A DNA stretch of 64,000 nt from Kitasatospora sp. MMS16-BH015 (GCF_002943525.1 NZ_CP025394.1:2666001-2730000), one strand, 5' to 3'; shown: positions 18,393-28,611, counted from the first letter of the stretch. Numbers and translations are program-made. Notes: generated from the letters alone by a model not told the origin.

Positions 18393-19327
18393 CCGAGATG
18401 CTGAGTTACGACTTCATGCAGCGGGCCCTGCTGGCCGCCGTCCTGGTCGGGATCACCGCCCCCGCCGTGGGCATCTACCTGGTGCAGCGGCGCCAGGCGC
18501 TGATGGGCGACGGCATCGGCCACGTCGCGCTGACCGGTGTGGGCCTCGGCTTCCTCTTCCAGACCAGCCCGGTCTGGATGGCCGTGGTGGTCTGCGTGCT
18601 CGGCGCCGTGGTCATGGAGCTGGTCCGCGCCCGCGGCAACAACCGGGGCGACATCGCCCTCGCGATGCTCTTCTACGGCGGCATGGCCTGCGGGAAGCTA
18701 CTGGTCAGCGTGAGCGCGCAGGCCGGCAGCGGCAGCCTGGAGAGCTACCTGTGGGGCTCGATCCTCACCGTCTCCCCCGGCGACCTGGCCACCATCGCCG
18801 TGCTCGGCGCGGTGGTGATCGCCGTCACCCTCGGGCTGCGCCGCCAGCTCTTCGCGATCTGCCAGGACGAGGAGTTCGCCCGCGTCACCGGCATCCCGGT
18901 GCGGGTGCTCAACCTGCTGCTGGCCGTGATGGCCGCCGTCACGGTGACCGTGGCGATGCGGGTGGTCGGCCTGCTGCTGGTCAGCGCGCTGATGGTGGTC
19001 CCGGTGGCCGCCGCCCAGCAGCTCACCCGCTCCTTCGCCGCCACCCAGGCCGCCGCGATCGGGCTCGGCGTGGTCGTCTCGCTGGCCGGCGTGGCCGGCT
19101 CCTACCAGGCCGACATCCCCTCCGGCCCGGCCATCGTGCTGCTCGCGATCGCCGTCTTCGCCGTGTTCAGCGCCATCGCCGCCCCGCTGGCCCGGCGCCG
19201 CCACCGGGCGGCCACCCCGGCCGGCCCCACCGTCTGCGACGTGACACTGCCGGAACAGCGTGAGGGCGCCGGAACGGACCGTTCCGGCCGGGAGGACCCG
19301 GTGCCAAGTCGGGGGCTGGCACAATGA
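18389..19327 (+). CDS. znuB: Zinc ABC transporter permease
   Basis: Membrane channel of the zinc importer, ABC-3 family, 312 aa with about eight helices (from AVLVGITAPAVGIYLVQRRQ to ATQAAAIGLGVVVSLAGVAG). The family sequence MGDGIGHVALTGVGLGFL after helix 1 and VGLLLVSALMVVPVAAAQ are conserved. The C-terminal 40 or so residues are a charged cytoplasmic tail. It is translationally coupled to znuC. Its stop lies 36 bp before the zur start, so zur belongs to the same transcript. Confidence 0.94.
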   Translation: MTEMLSYDFMQRALLAAVLVGITAPAVGIYLVQRRQALMGDGIGHVALTGVGLGFLFQTSPVWMAVVVCVLGAVVMELVRARGNNRGDIALAMLFYGGMACGKLLVSVSAQAGSGSLESYLWGSILTVSPGDLATIAVLGAVVIAVTLGLRRQLFAICQDEEFARVTGIPVRVLNLLLAVMAAVTVTVAMRVVGLLLVSALMVVPVAAAQQLTRSFAATQAAAIGLGVVVSLAGVAGSYQADIPSGPAIVLLAIAVFAVFSAIAAPLARRRHRAATPAGPTVCDVTLPEQREGAGTDRSGREDPVPSRGLAQ

Positions 19328-19362
19328 TGTGCGAAAAGCCCCCACTTCCAGGAGGACCCACG

Positions 19363-19779
19363 GTGACCACCGCAGGCCCGTCGCCGCGCGCCCGATCCAC
19401 TCGGCAGCGTGCCGCCGTCTCGGCGGCCCTGGACGAGATCGAGGACTTCCGCAGCGCCCAGGAGCTGCACGACATGCTCAAGCACCGGGGCGACTCGGTC
19501 GGCCTGACCACCGTCTACCGCACCCTCCAGTCGCTGGCCGAGGCCGGCGAGGTGGACGTGCTGCGGACGGCCGACGGCGAGGCCGTCTACCGCCGGTGCA
19601 GCAGCGGTCACCACCACCACCTGGTCTGCCGCCACTGCGGCGCCACCGTCGAGGTCGAGGGCCCGGCCGTGGAGCGCTGGGCCAACGCGGTGGCCGCGGA
19701 GCACGGCTACAGCGACATCGCGCACACGCTGGAGATCTTCGGCACCTGCGGAGAATGCGCCGCCAAGGCCGACCACTGA
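19363..19779 (+). CDS. zur: Zinc uptake regulator Zur (Fur family)
   Basis: 138-aa zinc-sensing repressor. A winged helix (about 10-85: RQRAAVSAALDEIEDFRSAQ, GLTTVYRTLQSLAEAGEVDV) is followed by the dimerisation/metal domain with GHHHHLVCRHCG and FGTCGECAAK, i.e. the two CxxC pairs of the structural zinc site, and regulatory His residues. The GTG at 19363 is chosen because AGGAGG lies 7 nt upstream and the protein then starts VTTAGPSPRARSTRQR as in Streptomyces Zur; ATG 19324 overlaps znuB but has no such site. With zinc bound it should repress its own operon through 16310-16346, giving feedback. Confidence 0.96.
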   Translation: MTTAGPSPRARSTRQRAAVSAALDEIEDFRSAQELHDMLKHRGDSVGLTTVYRTLQSLAEAGEVDVLRTADGEAVYRRCSSGHHHHLVCRHCGATVEVEGPAVERWANAVAAEHGYSDIAHTLEIFGTCGECAAKADH

Positions 19780-19783
19780 CGCA

Positions 19784-19854
19784 AGGGGCGCGGGGAACTG
19801 CGCTGCCGACCATGCACCTCCTGCGCGGCTGGTCGCGCAGTTCCCCGCGCCCCT
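19784..19854. repeat. Dispersed GC repeat, short copy (C); bidirectional terminator
   Basis: Perfect 20-bp inverted repeat: AGGGGCGCGGGGAACTGCGC (19784-19803) and complement (19835-19854), with a 31-nt centre. The outer arm is shared with elements at 37250, 52094 and 58420. It lies between convergent zur and uppS and very likely terminates both. Confidence 0.85.
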
Positions 19855-19861
19855 GAAAAGA

Positions 19862-20692
19862 TCAGCGCTGAGCGGGCAGCTCCGCCGCCACCTCGTTCGG
19901 GATCGCCCCGCCGAACCGGCGGTCCCGCATCGCGAACTGCTCGCAGGCCCGCCACAGGTCACGCCGGTCGAAGTCCGGCCAGAGCACGTCCTGGAACACG
20001 AACTCGGCGTAAGCACTCTGCCAGAGCAGGAAGTTGGACGTCCGCTGCTCGCCGCTCGGCCGCAGGAAGAGGTCCACGTCCGGCATGTCCGGGTGGTACA
20101 TGTACTTGGCCAGGGTCTTCTCACCGACCTTGGCCGGGTCGAGCTTCCCGGCGGCCACGTCGCGGGCGATGGCCGCGGTGGCGTCCGCGATCTCGGCCCG
20201 GCCACCGTAGTTGACGCACATGTAGAGGGTGACGGCGTCGTTGCCCTTGGTCTGCTCCTCGGCGACCTGGAGCTCCTGCACCACGCTCTTCCACAGCTTG
20301 GGCATCCGACCGGCCCAGCGGATCCGGACGCCCATCGCGTCCATCTCGTCGCGGCGGCGGCGGATCACGTCCCGGTTGAAGTTCATCAGGAACTTCACCT
20401 CGTCCGGCGAGCGCTTCCAGTTCTCGGTGGAGAAGGCGTACAGCGAGACGTTCTTCACGCCCAGTTCGATCGCGCCCTTGAGCACGTCGAGCACCACCGA
20501 CTCGCCGATCTTGTGGCCCTCGGTGCGCGGCAGCCCGCGCTCCTTGGCCCAGCGGCCGTTGCCGTCCATCACGATCGCGACGTGGTTCGGCACCAGCTCG
20601 CCGGGGAGCTTCGGCGGCCGGGCACCGCTCGGGTGCGGGGTCGGGGGCACGTAGTCCCGCTGCTTGCTGCCGAAGAGCCGTCGCGCTGCCAT
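19862..20692 (-). CDS. uppS: Isoprenyl transferase (undecaprenyl diphosphate synthase type)
   Basis: Cis-prenyltransferase adding isopentenyl units to make the C55 lipid carrier for peptidoglycan, 276 aa. Conserved regions: [20 protein letters not shown] with the catalytic Asp, [22 protein letters not shown], the basic RRRRDEM region, and the C-terminal [20 protein letters not shown] that binds diphosphate. ATG 20692 is preceded by GGAGAA and lies 5 nt after the recO stop, so recO and uppS are coupled. The longer frame would overlap recO and lacks homology. Confidence 0.96.
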   Translation of the reverse strand: MAARRLFGSKQRDYVPPTPHPSGARPPKLPGELVPNHVAIVMDGNGRWAKERGLPRTEGHKIGESVVLDVLKGAIELGVKNVSLYAFSTENWKRSPDEVKFLMNFNRDVIRRRRDEMDAMGVRIRWAGRMPKLWKSVVQELQVAEEQTKGNDAVTLYMCVNYGGRAEIADATAAIARDVAAGKLDPAKVGEKTLAKYMYHPDMPDVDLFLRPSGEQRTSNFLLWQSAYAEFVFQDVLWPDFDRRDLWRACEQFAMRDRRFGGAIPNEVAAELPAQR

Positions 20693-20697
20693 GGTGC

Positions 20698-21444
20698 TCA
20701 CTTCTCCACGTATCTCATCGAGCGGATGCCCCGCTCCAGGTGCCACTGCAAGTAGGCGGCGACCAGACCGCTGCCCTCCCGCCAGTACCGCGGCTCGCAG
20801 CTGTCGGCCGTGTGCCAGTCGCCGGACAGCAGTGCGCCGAGCAGTACCAGTGTCTCAGGGGAGGGTACGGCACTTCCCGGTACCCGGCAGTCCCCGCAGA
20901 GCACCCCGCCCGCCTGCAGCGAGAAGAAGCGGTTCGGGCCCTCCAGGCCGCACTTGGCGCAGTTGGTGAAGCTGGCGCCGTAGCCGTTGACGGCCAGCGA
21001 ACGGAGTAGGAAGGCGTCCAGCACCAGGTGCGACTCGTGCAGGCCCTGGGCCAGCGTGCGCAGTGCGCCGACCAGCAGCAGGTACTGCTGGACGGCCGGC
21101 TCGCCCTCGTTCTCGGCGAAGCGCTCGGCCGTCTCCAGCATCGCGGTGCCCGCGGTGTAGCGGCCGTAGTCGGTGACGATGGTGCCGCCGTAGGGGGCGA
21201 TGGTCTCGACCTGGGTGCAGAGCGGCATCGAGCGGCCGACCAGTTCGGTGCCCCGGCTGAAGAACTGCACGTCCACGTGGGAGAACGGCTCAAGCCGCGC
21301 GCCGAACTTGGACTTGGTCTTGCGGATGCCCCGGGCCACCGCCCGCACCTTGCCGTGCTGGCGGGTGAGCAGGGTGATGATGCGGTCGGCCTCGCCGAGC
21401 TTCTGCACGCGCAGCACGACGCCGTCGTCGCGGACGAGGCTCAT
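20698..21444 (-). CDS. recO: DNA repair protein RecO
   Basis: Mediator that loads RecA on SSB-coated DNA in the RecFOR pathway, 248 aa. An N-terminal OB-fold ([39 protein letters not shown]) is followed by helices with a four-Cys zinc site (NCAKCGLEG and VLCGDC). ATG 21444 is chosen: it gives the canonical N-terminus, while the longer frame adds 83 residues translated from short direct repeats. It is the first gene of recO-uppS. Confidence 0.95.
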   Translation of the reverse strand: MSLVRDDGVVLRVQKLGEADRIITLLTRQHGKVRAVARGIRKTKSKFGARLEPFSHVDVQFFSRGTELVGRSMPLCTQVETIAPYGGTIVTDYGRYTAGTAMLETAERFAENEGEPAVQQYLLLVGALRTLAQGLHESHLVLDAFLLRSLAVNGYGASFTNCAKCGLEGPNRFFSLQAGGVLCGDCRVPGSAVPSPETLVLLGALLSGDWHTADSCEPRYWREGSGLVAAYLQWHLERGIRSMRYVEK

Positions 21445-21453
21445 CGCGCGCAG

Positions 21454-21530
21454 TCCGCAAACAGAGCGGCGGAGCCGACAGCCAGCGTGGCGCAGCCCGC
21501 AAGCAGAGCGGCGGAGCCGGCAAGCAGAGT
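21454..21530. repeat. Direct repeat upstream of recO
   Basis: The sequence CAGAGCGGCGGAGCCG occurs twice (near 21461 and 21506), in longer near-identical contexts beginning GTCCGCAAACAGAG or CCCGCAAGCAGAG, with a third partial CAAGCAGAGTG copy. It lies just upstream of the recO start, so it is part of its leader or promoter region. Confidence 0.6.
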
Positions 21531-21718
21531 GACCATCCCACCATTGTCCCGCATCGAGGACCACCGCCGGACCGGGAGCCCCCACCGGAGGAGCACAGCC
21601 GTCCGCCCGCACCCAGGTCCGTGGGGGGACACCGCAGGTGCGGGTGACGGCGGGCCCCGAGGGGGGAATCGGGCCCGGCCCGTGGGGGTCCACAGAGGAC
21701 CGCGGGATCTACCGAGGG

Positions 21719-22384
21719 TCAGTGCGGGGCGCTGGTGGCCAGCTCCATGAGTTCGTCGACCCGGCTCTCCGGGAGTTTGAGGCAGCGGCCCACGGCCGCC
21801 AGTGCGGTGCGCTCCTGCGGGAGGTAGCGGCCGTCCGCGAGGGCGATCCAGGCGCCCTGCAGCAGCAGCCGCTCGCGGCCCTGCTGGGCCAGGTGCGGGG
21901 CCAACGGCTCCAGGGCGGCGTGGAGTTCGACCACCAGGCCGTGGCCGGCCTCGTCCAGGTCGACCGGGGCCTCACCGCCCTCGCCGGAGAGCGCGGCCAG
22001 CGCGGCCAGCACGTGCCCCTCGCTCGAGTCCTCGAAGCCGGCCTCCCGGACCACCGCGCAGGCGGCCTCCCGGGCGGCCCGGCCACCGGTGCCGCCGGCC
22101 GCCAGGGCGGTCAGCGCGACGGTGTACTGGGCGTCGCGCAGCATGGACGCAAGCCGCACGCAGGTGAGCTGCTCCAGAGTTTCCACACCGTACCTGCCGT
22201 GGCAGTTGGTGCACTGCACACTGCCCAGCACCGGACCGACCGGAAGGACCGGAGTGCCGACCAACCGCAGCCACCGCCGGCCGTGCTGCCGACGGTAGTT
22301 GCGATCCCCACCACAGCCCGGGCAGAAGAACTCACCGAGGACGTCCGTCCGCCACCGAGGGCGAACACCCCACAACCCTGTCAC
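21719..22384 (-). CDS. TerB-like protein with N-terminal zinc ribbon
   Basis: 221 aa. An N-terminal zinc ribbon has FFCPGCGGDRNYRR and VQCTNCHGRYG. It is followed by an all-helical TerB-type domain (about 80-221: CVRLASMLRDAQYTVALTAL, then AWIALADGRYLPQERTALAA, with the acidic DGRYLPQE turn that binds a divalent ion in TerB/TerD-like proteins). The GTG at 22384 follows GGGGAG at 8 nt; the longer frame overlaps the leuA terminator and adds over 100 unrelated residues. No ter operon is nearby, so a link to tellurite resistance should not be assumed. Confidence 0.8.
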   Translation of the reverse strand: MTGLWGVRPRWRTDVLGEFFCPGCGGDRNYRRQHGRRWLRLVGTPVLPVGPVLGSVQCTNCHGRYGVETLEQLTCVRLASMLRDAQYTVALTALAAGGTGGRAAREAACAVVREAGFEDSSEGHVLAALAALSGEGGEAPVDLDEAGHGLVVELHAALEPLAPHLAQQGRERLLLQGAWIALADGRYLPQERTALAAVGRCLKLPESRVDELMELATSAPH

Positions 22385-22534
22385 GGCGCCAACTCCCCAG
22401 ACATGGCAGGCGGCCTGCTCGACAGTGGGCAGGTCACGCGACCGGAGCCACGGAGCCGTCCCACCGACCCCGGTAACCGGTGGATAGATGCTGCCACGGT
22501 TAAGGGAATGTGTCAGCACCCCGAACGGGTAAAA

Positions 22535-22568
22535 GTGTGGCGCGGAACACATCAGTTCCGCGCCACAC
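22535..22568 (-). terminator. Rho-independent terminator of leuA
   Basis: Perfect 14-bp stem (GTGTGGCGCGGAAC 22535-22548 / 22555-22568) with a 6-nt loop; on the minus strand TTTTACCCG follows directly. Confidence 0.9.
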
Positions 22569-22593
22569 CAGACCCTTCCGTCACCCGCCCAGG

Positions 22594-24453
<1,860 letters not shown>

Positions 24454-24511
24454 CTACTGCGCCGCTCGGTGAGGCATCAGCTCTGATGCGCGTACGGGCA
24501 CAGCACGATCC

Positions 24512-24558
24512 CCGCGGCGAGGGAGCCGGCCTTCGTGGTCTACAGGCCCTCGCCGCGG
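24512..24558 (-). promoter_or_regulatory. Leader hairpin overlapping the leucine leader peptide
   Basis: CCGCGGCGAGGG at the 3' half of the leader coding sequence (24547-24558 on the minus strand) pairs perfectly over 12 bp with CCCTCGCCGCGG downstream (24512-24523). A ribosome stalled on the leucine codons, or moving past them, would decide whether this stem forms: the expected logic of an amino-acid attenuator. A second small palindrome (GCATCAG-CT-CTGATGC) lies at 24474-24489. Confidence 0.7.
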
Positions 24559-24587
24559 CAGCTAAGAAGAAGCAGCCAGGCACGCAT
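24540..24587 (-). CDS. leuL: leuA leader peptide with four consecutive Leu codons
   Basis: A 15-codon frame starting ATG at 24587 and ending TAG at 24540 encodes MRAWLLLLSCRGEGL, with CTG CTT CTT CTT in a row. CTT is rare in this high-GC genome, so three in a row suggests selection for slow reading when charged tRNA-Leu is scarce. It lies about 155 bp before leuA, its 3' end is inside a 12-bp hairpin, and a TACGCT -10-like box (24598-24603) lies 11 nt upstream of the ATG. The peptide itself probably has no function. Leucine leaders before leuA are known in Streptomyces. Confidence 0.88.
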   Translation of the reverse strand: MRAWLLLLSCRGEGL

Positions 24588-24715
24588 GATGTGTCCCAGC
24601 GTAACCCACCTCACCGGTCACGGGCCGTGAACCCGGCCACCATTCCACCCTTTGAGACGACCGCTGGACGACCCGAGTCGTGACAACTGGTCACCGATGC
24701 CTCACGCTTGGCGAC

Positions 24716-25735
24716 ATGACACCTGCCGCGCACCTCTGCAGCATCGTCCCGCCCTACGTGCTCGACCACCTCGCCGAGCAGGGGCACGAGCCCGCGCAGC
24801 GCTCCCTCGCACTGGACGCCGCGCACCGCGCCGCCCGCCTGACGGCCCTGCCCGTCAAGGCCCCGGCCCACCAGCTGACCCGGATCATCGGGGACGCCCA
24901 CCACACCCAGAAGACCCCCGGCGCCACCGTCCGCAAGGAGGGCGGCGCGCCGGTGGCGGACGGCTCCGTCAACCGGGCCTACGACGCCCTGGGTGACACC
25001 TTCGCGCTGTACCAGGACGTCTACGGCCGTCACTCGATCGACGGAAACTGGCTGGCCCTGGACGCGACCGTCCACTACGGGGTGAAGTACGACAACGCGT
25101 TCTGGGACGGCTCCCGGATGGTCTTCGGCGACGGGGACGGCGTGATCTTCAACGACTTCACCGTCTCGGTGGACGTGATCGGCCACGAGTTGACGCACGG
25201 GGTCACCCAGTACAGCGCCGGCCTGGACTACCAGGACCAGTCCGGCGCGCTCAACGAGTCCTGCTCCGACGTGTTCGGGTCGCTGGTCAAGCAGTACGCG
25301 CTGCGGCAGTCCGCCGCCGAGGCGGACTGGCTGATCGGCGCCGGGCTGCTCGCGCCCGGCATCCAGGGCGTGGCGCTGCGCTCGATGAAGGCCCCCGGCA
25401 CCGCCTACGACGACCCCAAGCTCGGCAAGGACCCGCAGCCGGCGAACCTCAGCGACTACGTGGACACCTCCGACGACGAGGGCGGGGTGCACATCAACTC
25501 GGGCATCCCCAACCACGCCTTCTACCTGCTGGCCACCGCGCTCGGCGGCAACGCCTGGGAGCGGGCCGGGCAGATCTGGTACGACACGCTGACCGGCGGC
25601 ACGCTGGCGCACAACTGCGACTTCGCCGCCTTCGCCCAGGCCACGGTGGCCGCCGCCCGGGCCCGGTACACCGACGCCTCGGTGGCCACCACGGTGATCG
25701 CCGCCTGGTCGCAGGTGGGGGTCAGCGCCACCTGA
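24716..25735 (+). CDS. Protealysin-like M4 metalloprotease
   Basis: Thermolysin-family zinc endopeptidase, about 339 aa. It lacks a signal peptide and the long FTP/PepSY propeptide. Instead a short N-terminal region with CSIVPPYVLDHLAEQG matches the compact propeptide of protealysin-type enzymes. Catalytic motifs: IGHELTHGVTQ (zinc His and catalytic Glu, about 154-164), LNESCSDVFG (third ligand Glu, about 180), and GGVHINSGIPNHAFY with the transition-state His. Absence of a signal suggests intracellular or non-classical release. The ATG at 24716 starts the family-like N-terminus; an upstream GTG at 24680 would add 12 residues. A probable emfourin inhibitor gene follows 116 bp downstream. Confidence 0.92.
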   Translation: MTPAAHLCSIVPPYVLDHLAEQGHEPAQRSLALDAAHRAARLTALPVKAPAHQLTRIIGDAHHTQKTPGATVRKEGGAPVADGSVNRAYDALGDTFALYQDVYGRHSIDGNWLALDATVHYGVKYDNAFWDGSRMVFGDGDGVIFNDFTVSVDVIGHELTHGVTQYSAGLDYQDQSGALNESCSDVFGSLVKQYALRQSAAEADWLIGAGLLAPGIQGVALRSMKAPGTAYDDPKLGKDPQPANLSDYVDTSDDEGGVHINSGIPNHAFYLLATALGGNAWERAGQIWYDTLTGGTLAHNCDFAAFAQATVAAARARYTDASVATTVIAAWSQVGVSAT

Positions 25736-25851
25736 GCGCCGGGTGACGATCCGTCAGCGAGTGTGCGCGAGTGCTGCACGAGCGGGTGGCACTCGCGCAT
25801 ACTCCGTGAAGAACCGCACCCCCACCGTCACTTCCTCACAGACTGGCGACC

Positions 25852-26124
25852 ATGCAGATCCAGGTGACCCGCACCGGCGGCTTCGCCGGCCGCACCCTCC
25901 GCGCCGAGTTGGACACCGACGAGCGGGCCGACGCCCCGCACGTGCACGCGCTCGCCCGCGAGGCGGTGGCCGGCGGGCTGCGTGCACCCTCGTACGGGGT
26001 GCCGGACGGGTTCCACTACGAGATCACCGTGGACGGCCGCACCGTGCACTGCGCCGACCCGGCGCTGACCGACGCGCAGCGGGAGCTGGTCTCCCTGGTG
26101 CTGCGCGAGGGCCGGCCGCAGTGA
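25852..26124 (+). CDS. Emfourin-like M4 protease inhibitor
   Basis: 90-aa protein beginning MQIQVTRTGGFAGRTLRAEL, with a beta-rich N-terminal half, a helix (APHVHALAREAVAGGLR) and a C-terminal part with FHYEITVDGRTVHCADPALT. The TRTGGFAG start and the FHYEITVDG strand match emfourins, small proteins typically encoded next to protealysin-like M4 proteases that inhibit them tightly. Location directly after such a protease on the same strand supports this. It has no signal peptide, so both partners act in the same compartment. It ends 12 bp before the convergent era stop. Confidence 0.85.
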   Translation: MQIQVTRTGGFAGRTLRAELDTDERADAPHVHALAREAVAGGLRAPSYGVPDGFHYEITVDGRTVHCADPALTDAQRELVSLVLREGRPQ

Positions 26125-26136
26125 TCCGCTGACGGC

Positions 26137-27066
26137 TCAGAAGCCGAGCTTGCGCAGCTGCTTCGGGTCGCGCTGCCAGTCCTTGGCCACCTTGACGTGC
26201 AGGTCGAGGAAGACCGGGGTGCCAAGGAGGGCCTCGATGTGCTTGCGGGCGGTGGAGCCGACGTGCTTGAGCCGGGCGCCCTTGGCGCCGATCACGATGG
26301 CCTTCTGGCTCTGCCGCTCGATGTAGACGTTGGCGTGGATGTCGAGCAGCGGCCGGTCGGCCGGGCGGCCCTCGCGGGGGATCATCTCCTCGACCACCAC
26401 GGCCAGCGAGTGCGGGAGCTCGTCCCGGACGCCCTCCAGGGCGGCCTCGCGGATCAGCTCGGCGACCATGATCTGCTCGGGCTCGTCGGTGAGGTCACCG
26501 TCCGGGTAGAGCGGCGGGCCCTCGGGGAGCAGCTTGGTGATCAGATCGCCGACCAGCTGCACCTGGCTGTCGCCGACGGCCGAGACCGGGATGATCTCCG
26601 CCCACTCGATGCCGAGCTCGACGCCCAGCTGCTGGACGGCGATCAGCTGCTCGGCCAGCTTCTTGGAGTCGACCAGGTCGGTCTTGGTGACGATGGCCAC
26701 CTTGGGGGTCTTCTTGACCTCGGCGAGCTCCTTGGCGATGAACTTGTCGCCGGGGCCGAGCTTCTGGTCGGCGGGCAGGCAGAAGCCGATCACGTCGACC
26801 TCGGCCCAGGTCGAGCGGACGAGGTCGTTGAGCCGCTCGCCCAGCAGGGTGCGCGGCTTGTGCAGACCGGGCGTGTCGACCAGCACCAGCTGCGAATCGG
26901 GGCGGTGGACGACCCCGCGCACGGTGTGGCGGGTGGTCTGCGGACGGTCGGAGGTGATCGCGACCTTCGTCCCGACCAGCGCGTTGGTCAGGGTCGACTT
27001 GCCCGCGTTGGGGCGGCCGACGAAGCACGCGAACCCGGAACGGTACGGGGTGGAAGGGGCACTCAT
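26137..27066 (-). CDS. era: GTPase Era
   Basis: Ribosome-assembly GTPase that binds the 3' end of 16S rRNA, 309 aa. GTPase motifs: G1 VGRPNAGKST, G2 region DRPQTTRHTVRG, G3 VDTPGLHKP, G4 VTKTDLVD, G5 IPVSAV. The KH domain (about 225-309) has IVIGAKGARLKHVGSTARK. ATG 27066 has AGGGAGA at 9 nt; the in-frame ATG three codons earlier sits directly on that site. It lies downstream of small-protein genes, as in other actinobacteria. Confidence 0.97.
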   Translation of the reverse strand: MSAPSTPYRSGFACFVGRPNAGKSTLTNALVGTKVAITSDRPQTTRHTVRGVVHRPDSQLVLVDTPGLHKPRTLLGERLNDLVRSTWAEVDVIGFCLPADQKLGPGDKFIAKELAEVKKTPKVAIVTKTDLVDSKKLAEQLIAVQQLGVELGIEWAEIIPVSAVGDSQVQLVGDLITKLLPEGPPLYPDGDLTDEPEQIMVAELIREAALEGVRDELPHSLAVVVEEMIPREGRPADRPLLDIHANVYIERQSQKAIVIGAKGARLKHVGSTARKHIEALLGTPVFLDLHVKVAKDWQRDPKQLRKLGF

Positions 27067-27087
27067 GCCCACCATTCTCCCTGATCG

Positions 27088-27243
27088 CTAGCGGCGCCCG
27101 CGCCGCGAGGTCAGCCCGCCGATCAGCGTCAGCACGAAGAGCGCGATCGAGCCGCCCAGCCACCAGGGCGAGCCGGTCTCCTCCCAGCGCCCCATTCCCA
27201 TCACCACGACCAGCAGCGCGGCGAAGAATCCCAGTGCCCCCAC
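27088..27243 (-). CDS. Small two-helix membrane protein
   Basis: 51 aa: VGALGFFAALLVVVMGMGRW, a short loop (EETGSPWW), then LGGSIALFVLTLIGGLTS and a basic tail RRGRR. It has two transmembrane helices and a cytoplasmic basic end, with no recognised family. The GTG at 27243 has GGGAGGGGG 9 nt upstream; the longer frame has no such site. It lies 21 bp upstream of era on the same strand, so it is probably co-transcribed. Confidence 0.7.
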   Translation of the reverse strand: MGALGFFAALLVVVMGMGRWEETGSPWWLGGSIALFVLTLIGGLTSRRGRR

Positions 27244-27316
27244 AGCACAACACCCCCTCCCGGTCAGACTATCGACCTGGAGGGGGTGTGCCCACCGTCT
27301 CACTCGGCCCTGGCGC

Positions 27317-27661
27317 TCACTCCGCCTTGGCGGCGACCTTCAGCTCTCCGTCCGGCCCGGCCAGCAGCACCGGCGTGCCGGCCCCGCCCAGGTCCCGGAC
27401 GGCGGCCAGGTCGGCCGCGGCGGGCTGCTCGGCCTCGGAGACCACGGCGGCCGCCTCCAGGCCGCGCGCGCCGCTGGCCACGGCCATCGCCACGGCCGTC
27501 TGGAGCGCCGACAGCTGCAGCGACTCCAGGGCGACGGTGCCGGCCACGTAGGTGCGGCCGGTCTCGTCGCGGACGGCCGCACCCTCGGTGACACCGTTCC
27601 GGGCCCGGGCGGAGCGGGCCAGGGTGATGATCTTTTTGTCTTCCGGGTCAAGGTCAGTCAT
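27317..27661 (-). CDS. Cytidine-deaminase-like protein lacking catalytic residues
   Basis: 114 aa. The fold-defining parts of a small cytidine deaminase are visible: IITLARSARARNGVTEGAAV, then GRTYVAGTVALESLQLSALQTAVAMAVASG. Where active enzymes have the C/HAE zinc and proton-shuttle motif, this protein has LSALQTA, with Ser and Leu in place of Cys and Glu. There is no PCxxC motif. It therefore should not bind zinc or deaminate, and databases may wrongly call it cytidine deaminase. It lies in the conserved era neighbourhood and its role is unknown. Confidence 0.75.
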   Translation of the reverse strand: MTDLDPEDKKIITLARSARARNGVTEGAAVRDETGRTYVAGTVALESLQLSALQTAVAMAVASGARGLEAAAVVSEAEQPAAADLAAVRDLGGAGTPVLLAGPDGELKVAAKAE

Positions 27662-27677
27662 GTGCCGAGCATAGGGC

Positions 27678-28217
27678 TCAGTGCCCGATCGGGTTCGGCG
27701 GCCCGGGCTTGAAGATCTTCACGAAGGCGGGCGGACCGGAGGGCAGCGGGGTCTCCTCCGCGTGCCGCTGCTTCCAGTAGGGGTTGTCGTGGGGCAGCCG
27801 GCTGCCCACCCGGCCGTACATCCCGAAGGTCAGCACCACGAAGCCGAAGACGAAGCTGAAGAGCACGTTCGACATCCGGAAGTTCAGGAAGTTGCCGCCC
27901 GGCGTGCCGAGCACGATCAGGCCGTAGAAGCCCGCCAGCAGGAAGAGCCCGCCGACGGCCATGTTGAGGTTCGAGGCGAAGTTGCCACCGATCACCGCCC
28001 CGGCGATCAGCACCAGGCCCACCACCACCGAGATCACGCTGAGCGCGCCGTTGGTGGTCATGCCGGCGATCTTGTCGCCGTGGGTGCTCAGGAAGCCGGG
28101 GTGCGAGGTCATCCCGAGGATCCCGAAGACCAGCAGGAAGACACCACCGAGGCCCGCGCCCACCCGGTAGACGGACGCGAGCTTGTGGTCCATGGGGAGT
28201 TCGTCTTGGAGTTTCAT
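27678..28217 (-). CDS. DUF4383-type membrane protein
   Basis: 179 aa with four predicted helices: VYRVGAGLGGVFLLVFGILG, LSVISVVVGLVLIAGAVIGG, LNMAVGGLFLLAGFYGLIVL and VLFSFVFGFVVLTFGMYGRV. The pattern and spacing match DUF4383. The C-terminus (about 145-179) is polar and cytoplasmic. ATG 28217 has GGGAGG 6 nt upstream; an upstream frame extension lacks a site. Function unknown. Confidence 0.75.
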   Translation of the reverse strand: MKLQDELPMDHKLASVYRVGAGLGGVFLLVFGILGMTSHPGFLSTHGDKIAGMTTNGALSVISVVVGLVLIAGAVIGGNFASNLNMAVGGLFLLAGFYGLIVLGTPGGNFLNFRMSNVLFSFVFGFVVLTFGMYGRVGSRLPHDNPYWKQRHAEETPLPSGPPAFVKIFKPGPPNPIGH

Positions 28218-28295
28218 GTAGGCCTCCCACCAACACGGACGGGGTCGTCCGCACCGTCTTCCAACGTACGTCGGAGCGGGGTGGGCAACCACTCG

Positions 28296-28517
28296 TCAGC
28301 GGTGCGGGTCGCCCGGGTAGTGCGGGGCCTCGTGCATGTAGAGCGAGCCGCACTGCTGGCAGCCGCGCAGCCCGGTGCCCCACTCGGCCTCGTCCCGCGC
28401 CTCGGCGTCGGCCGCGATCTCGCGGCCGCACATCGCGGTCGGTTCGGCGTCACGCACGACGTGCCACTTCAGGACCTGCCCGTCGGGGCCGAGCTCTGCT
28501 CGTAGTTGGTGCGTCAT
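28296..28517 (-). CDS. Small Cys-containing hypothetical protein
   Basis: 73 aa: MTHQLRAELGPDGQVLKWHV, then AMCGREIAADA and GLRGCQQCGSLYMHEAP. A single Cys plus a CxxC pair could form a partial metal site together with His residues. The ATG at 28517 follows GGGG at a short distance. It lies alone between a terminator and the DUF4383 gene. No family recognised. Confidence 0.65.
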   Translation of the reverse strand: MTHQLRAELGPDGQVLKWHVVRDAEPTAMCGREIAADAEARDEAEWGTGLRGCQQCGSLYMHEAPHYPGDPHR

Positions 28518-28574
28518 GGCCCCATCGTGGGCAGCCCGGCCCGGCTCGGCAATCCGAACTGGTCCTTCCGGGCT

Positions 28575-28611
28575 GGTCCTTCCGGGCCCCGCGACCGGGC
28601 CCGGAAGGACC
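28575..28611 (-). terminator. Terminator after phoH-ybeY-CNNM operon
   Basis: Perfect 15-bp stem (GGTCCTTCCGGGCCC 28575-28589 / 28597-28611) with a 7-nt loop, about 30 bp beyond the stop of the CNNM/CorC gene. A further partial copy of the right arm follows at about 28621-28636. Confidence 0.8.

Noticed and set aside
21719..22384. Tellurite-resistance operon
   Set aside because: Only a single TerB-like gene with a zinc ribbon; no terC/D/E/Z neighbours.
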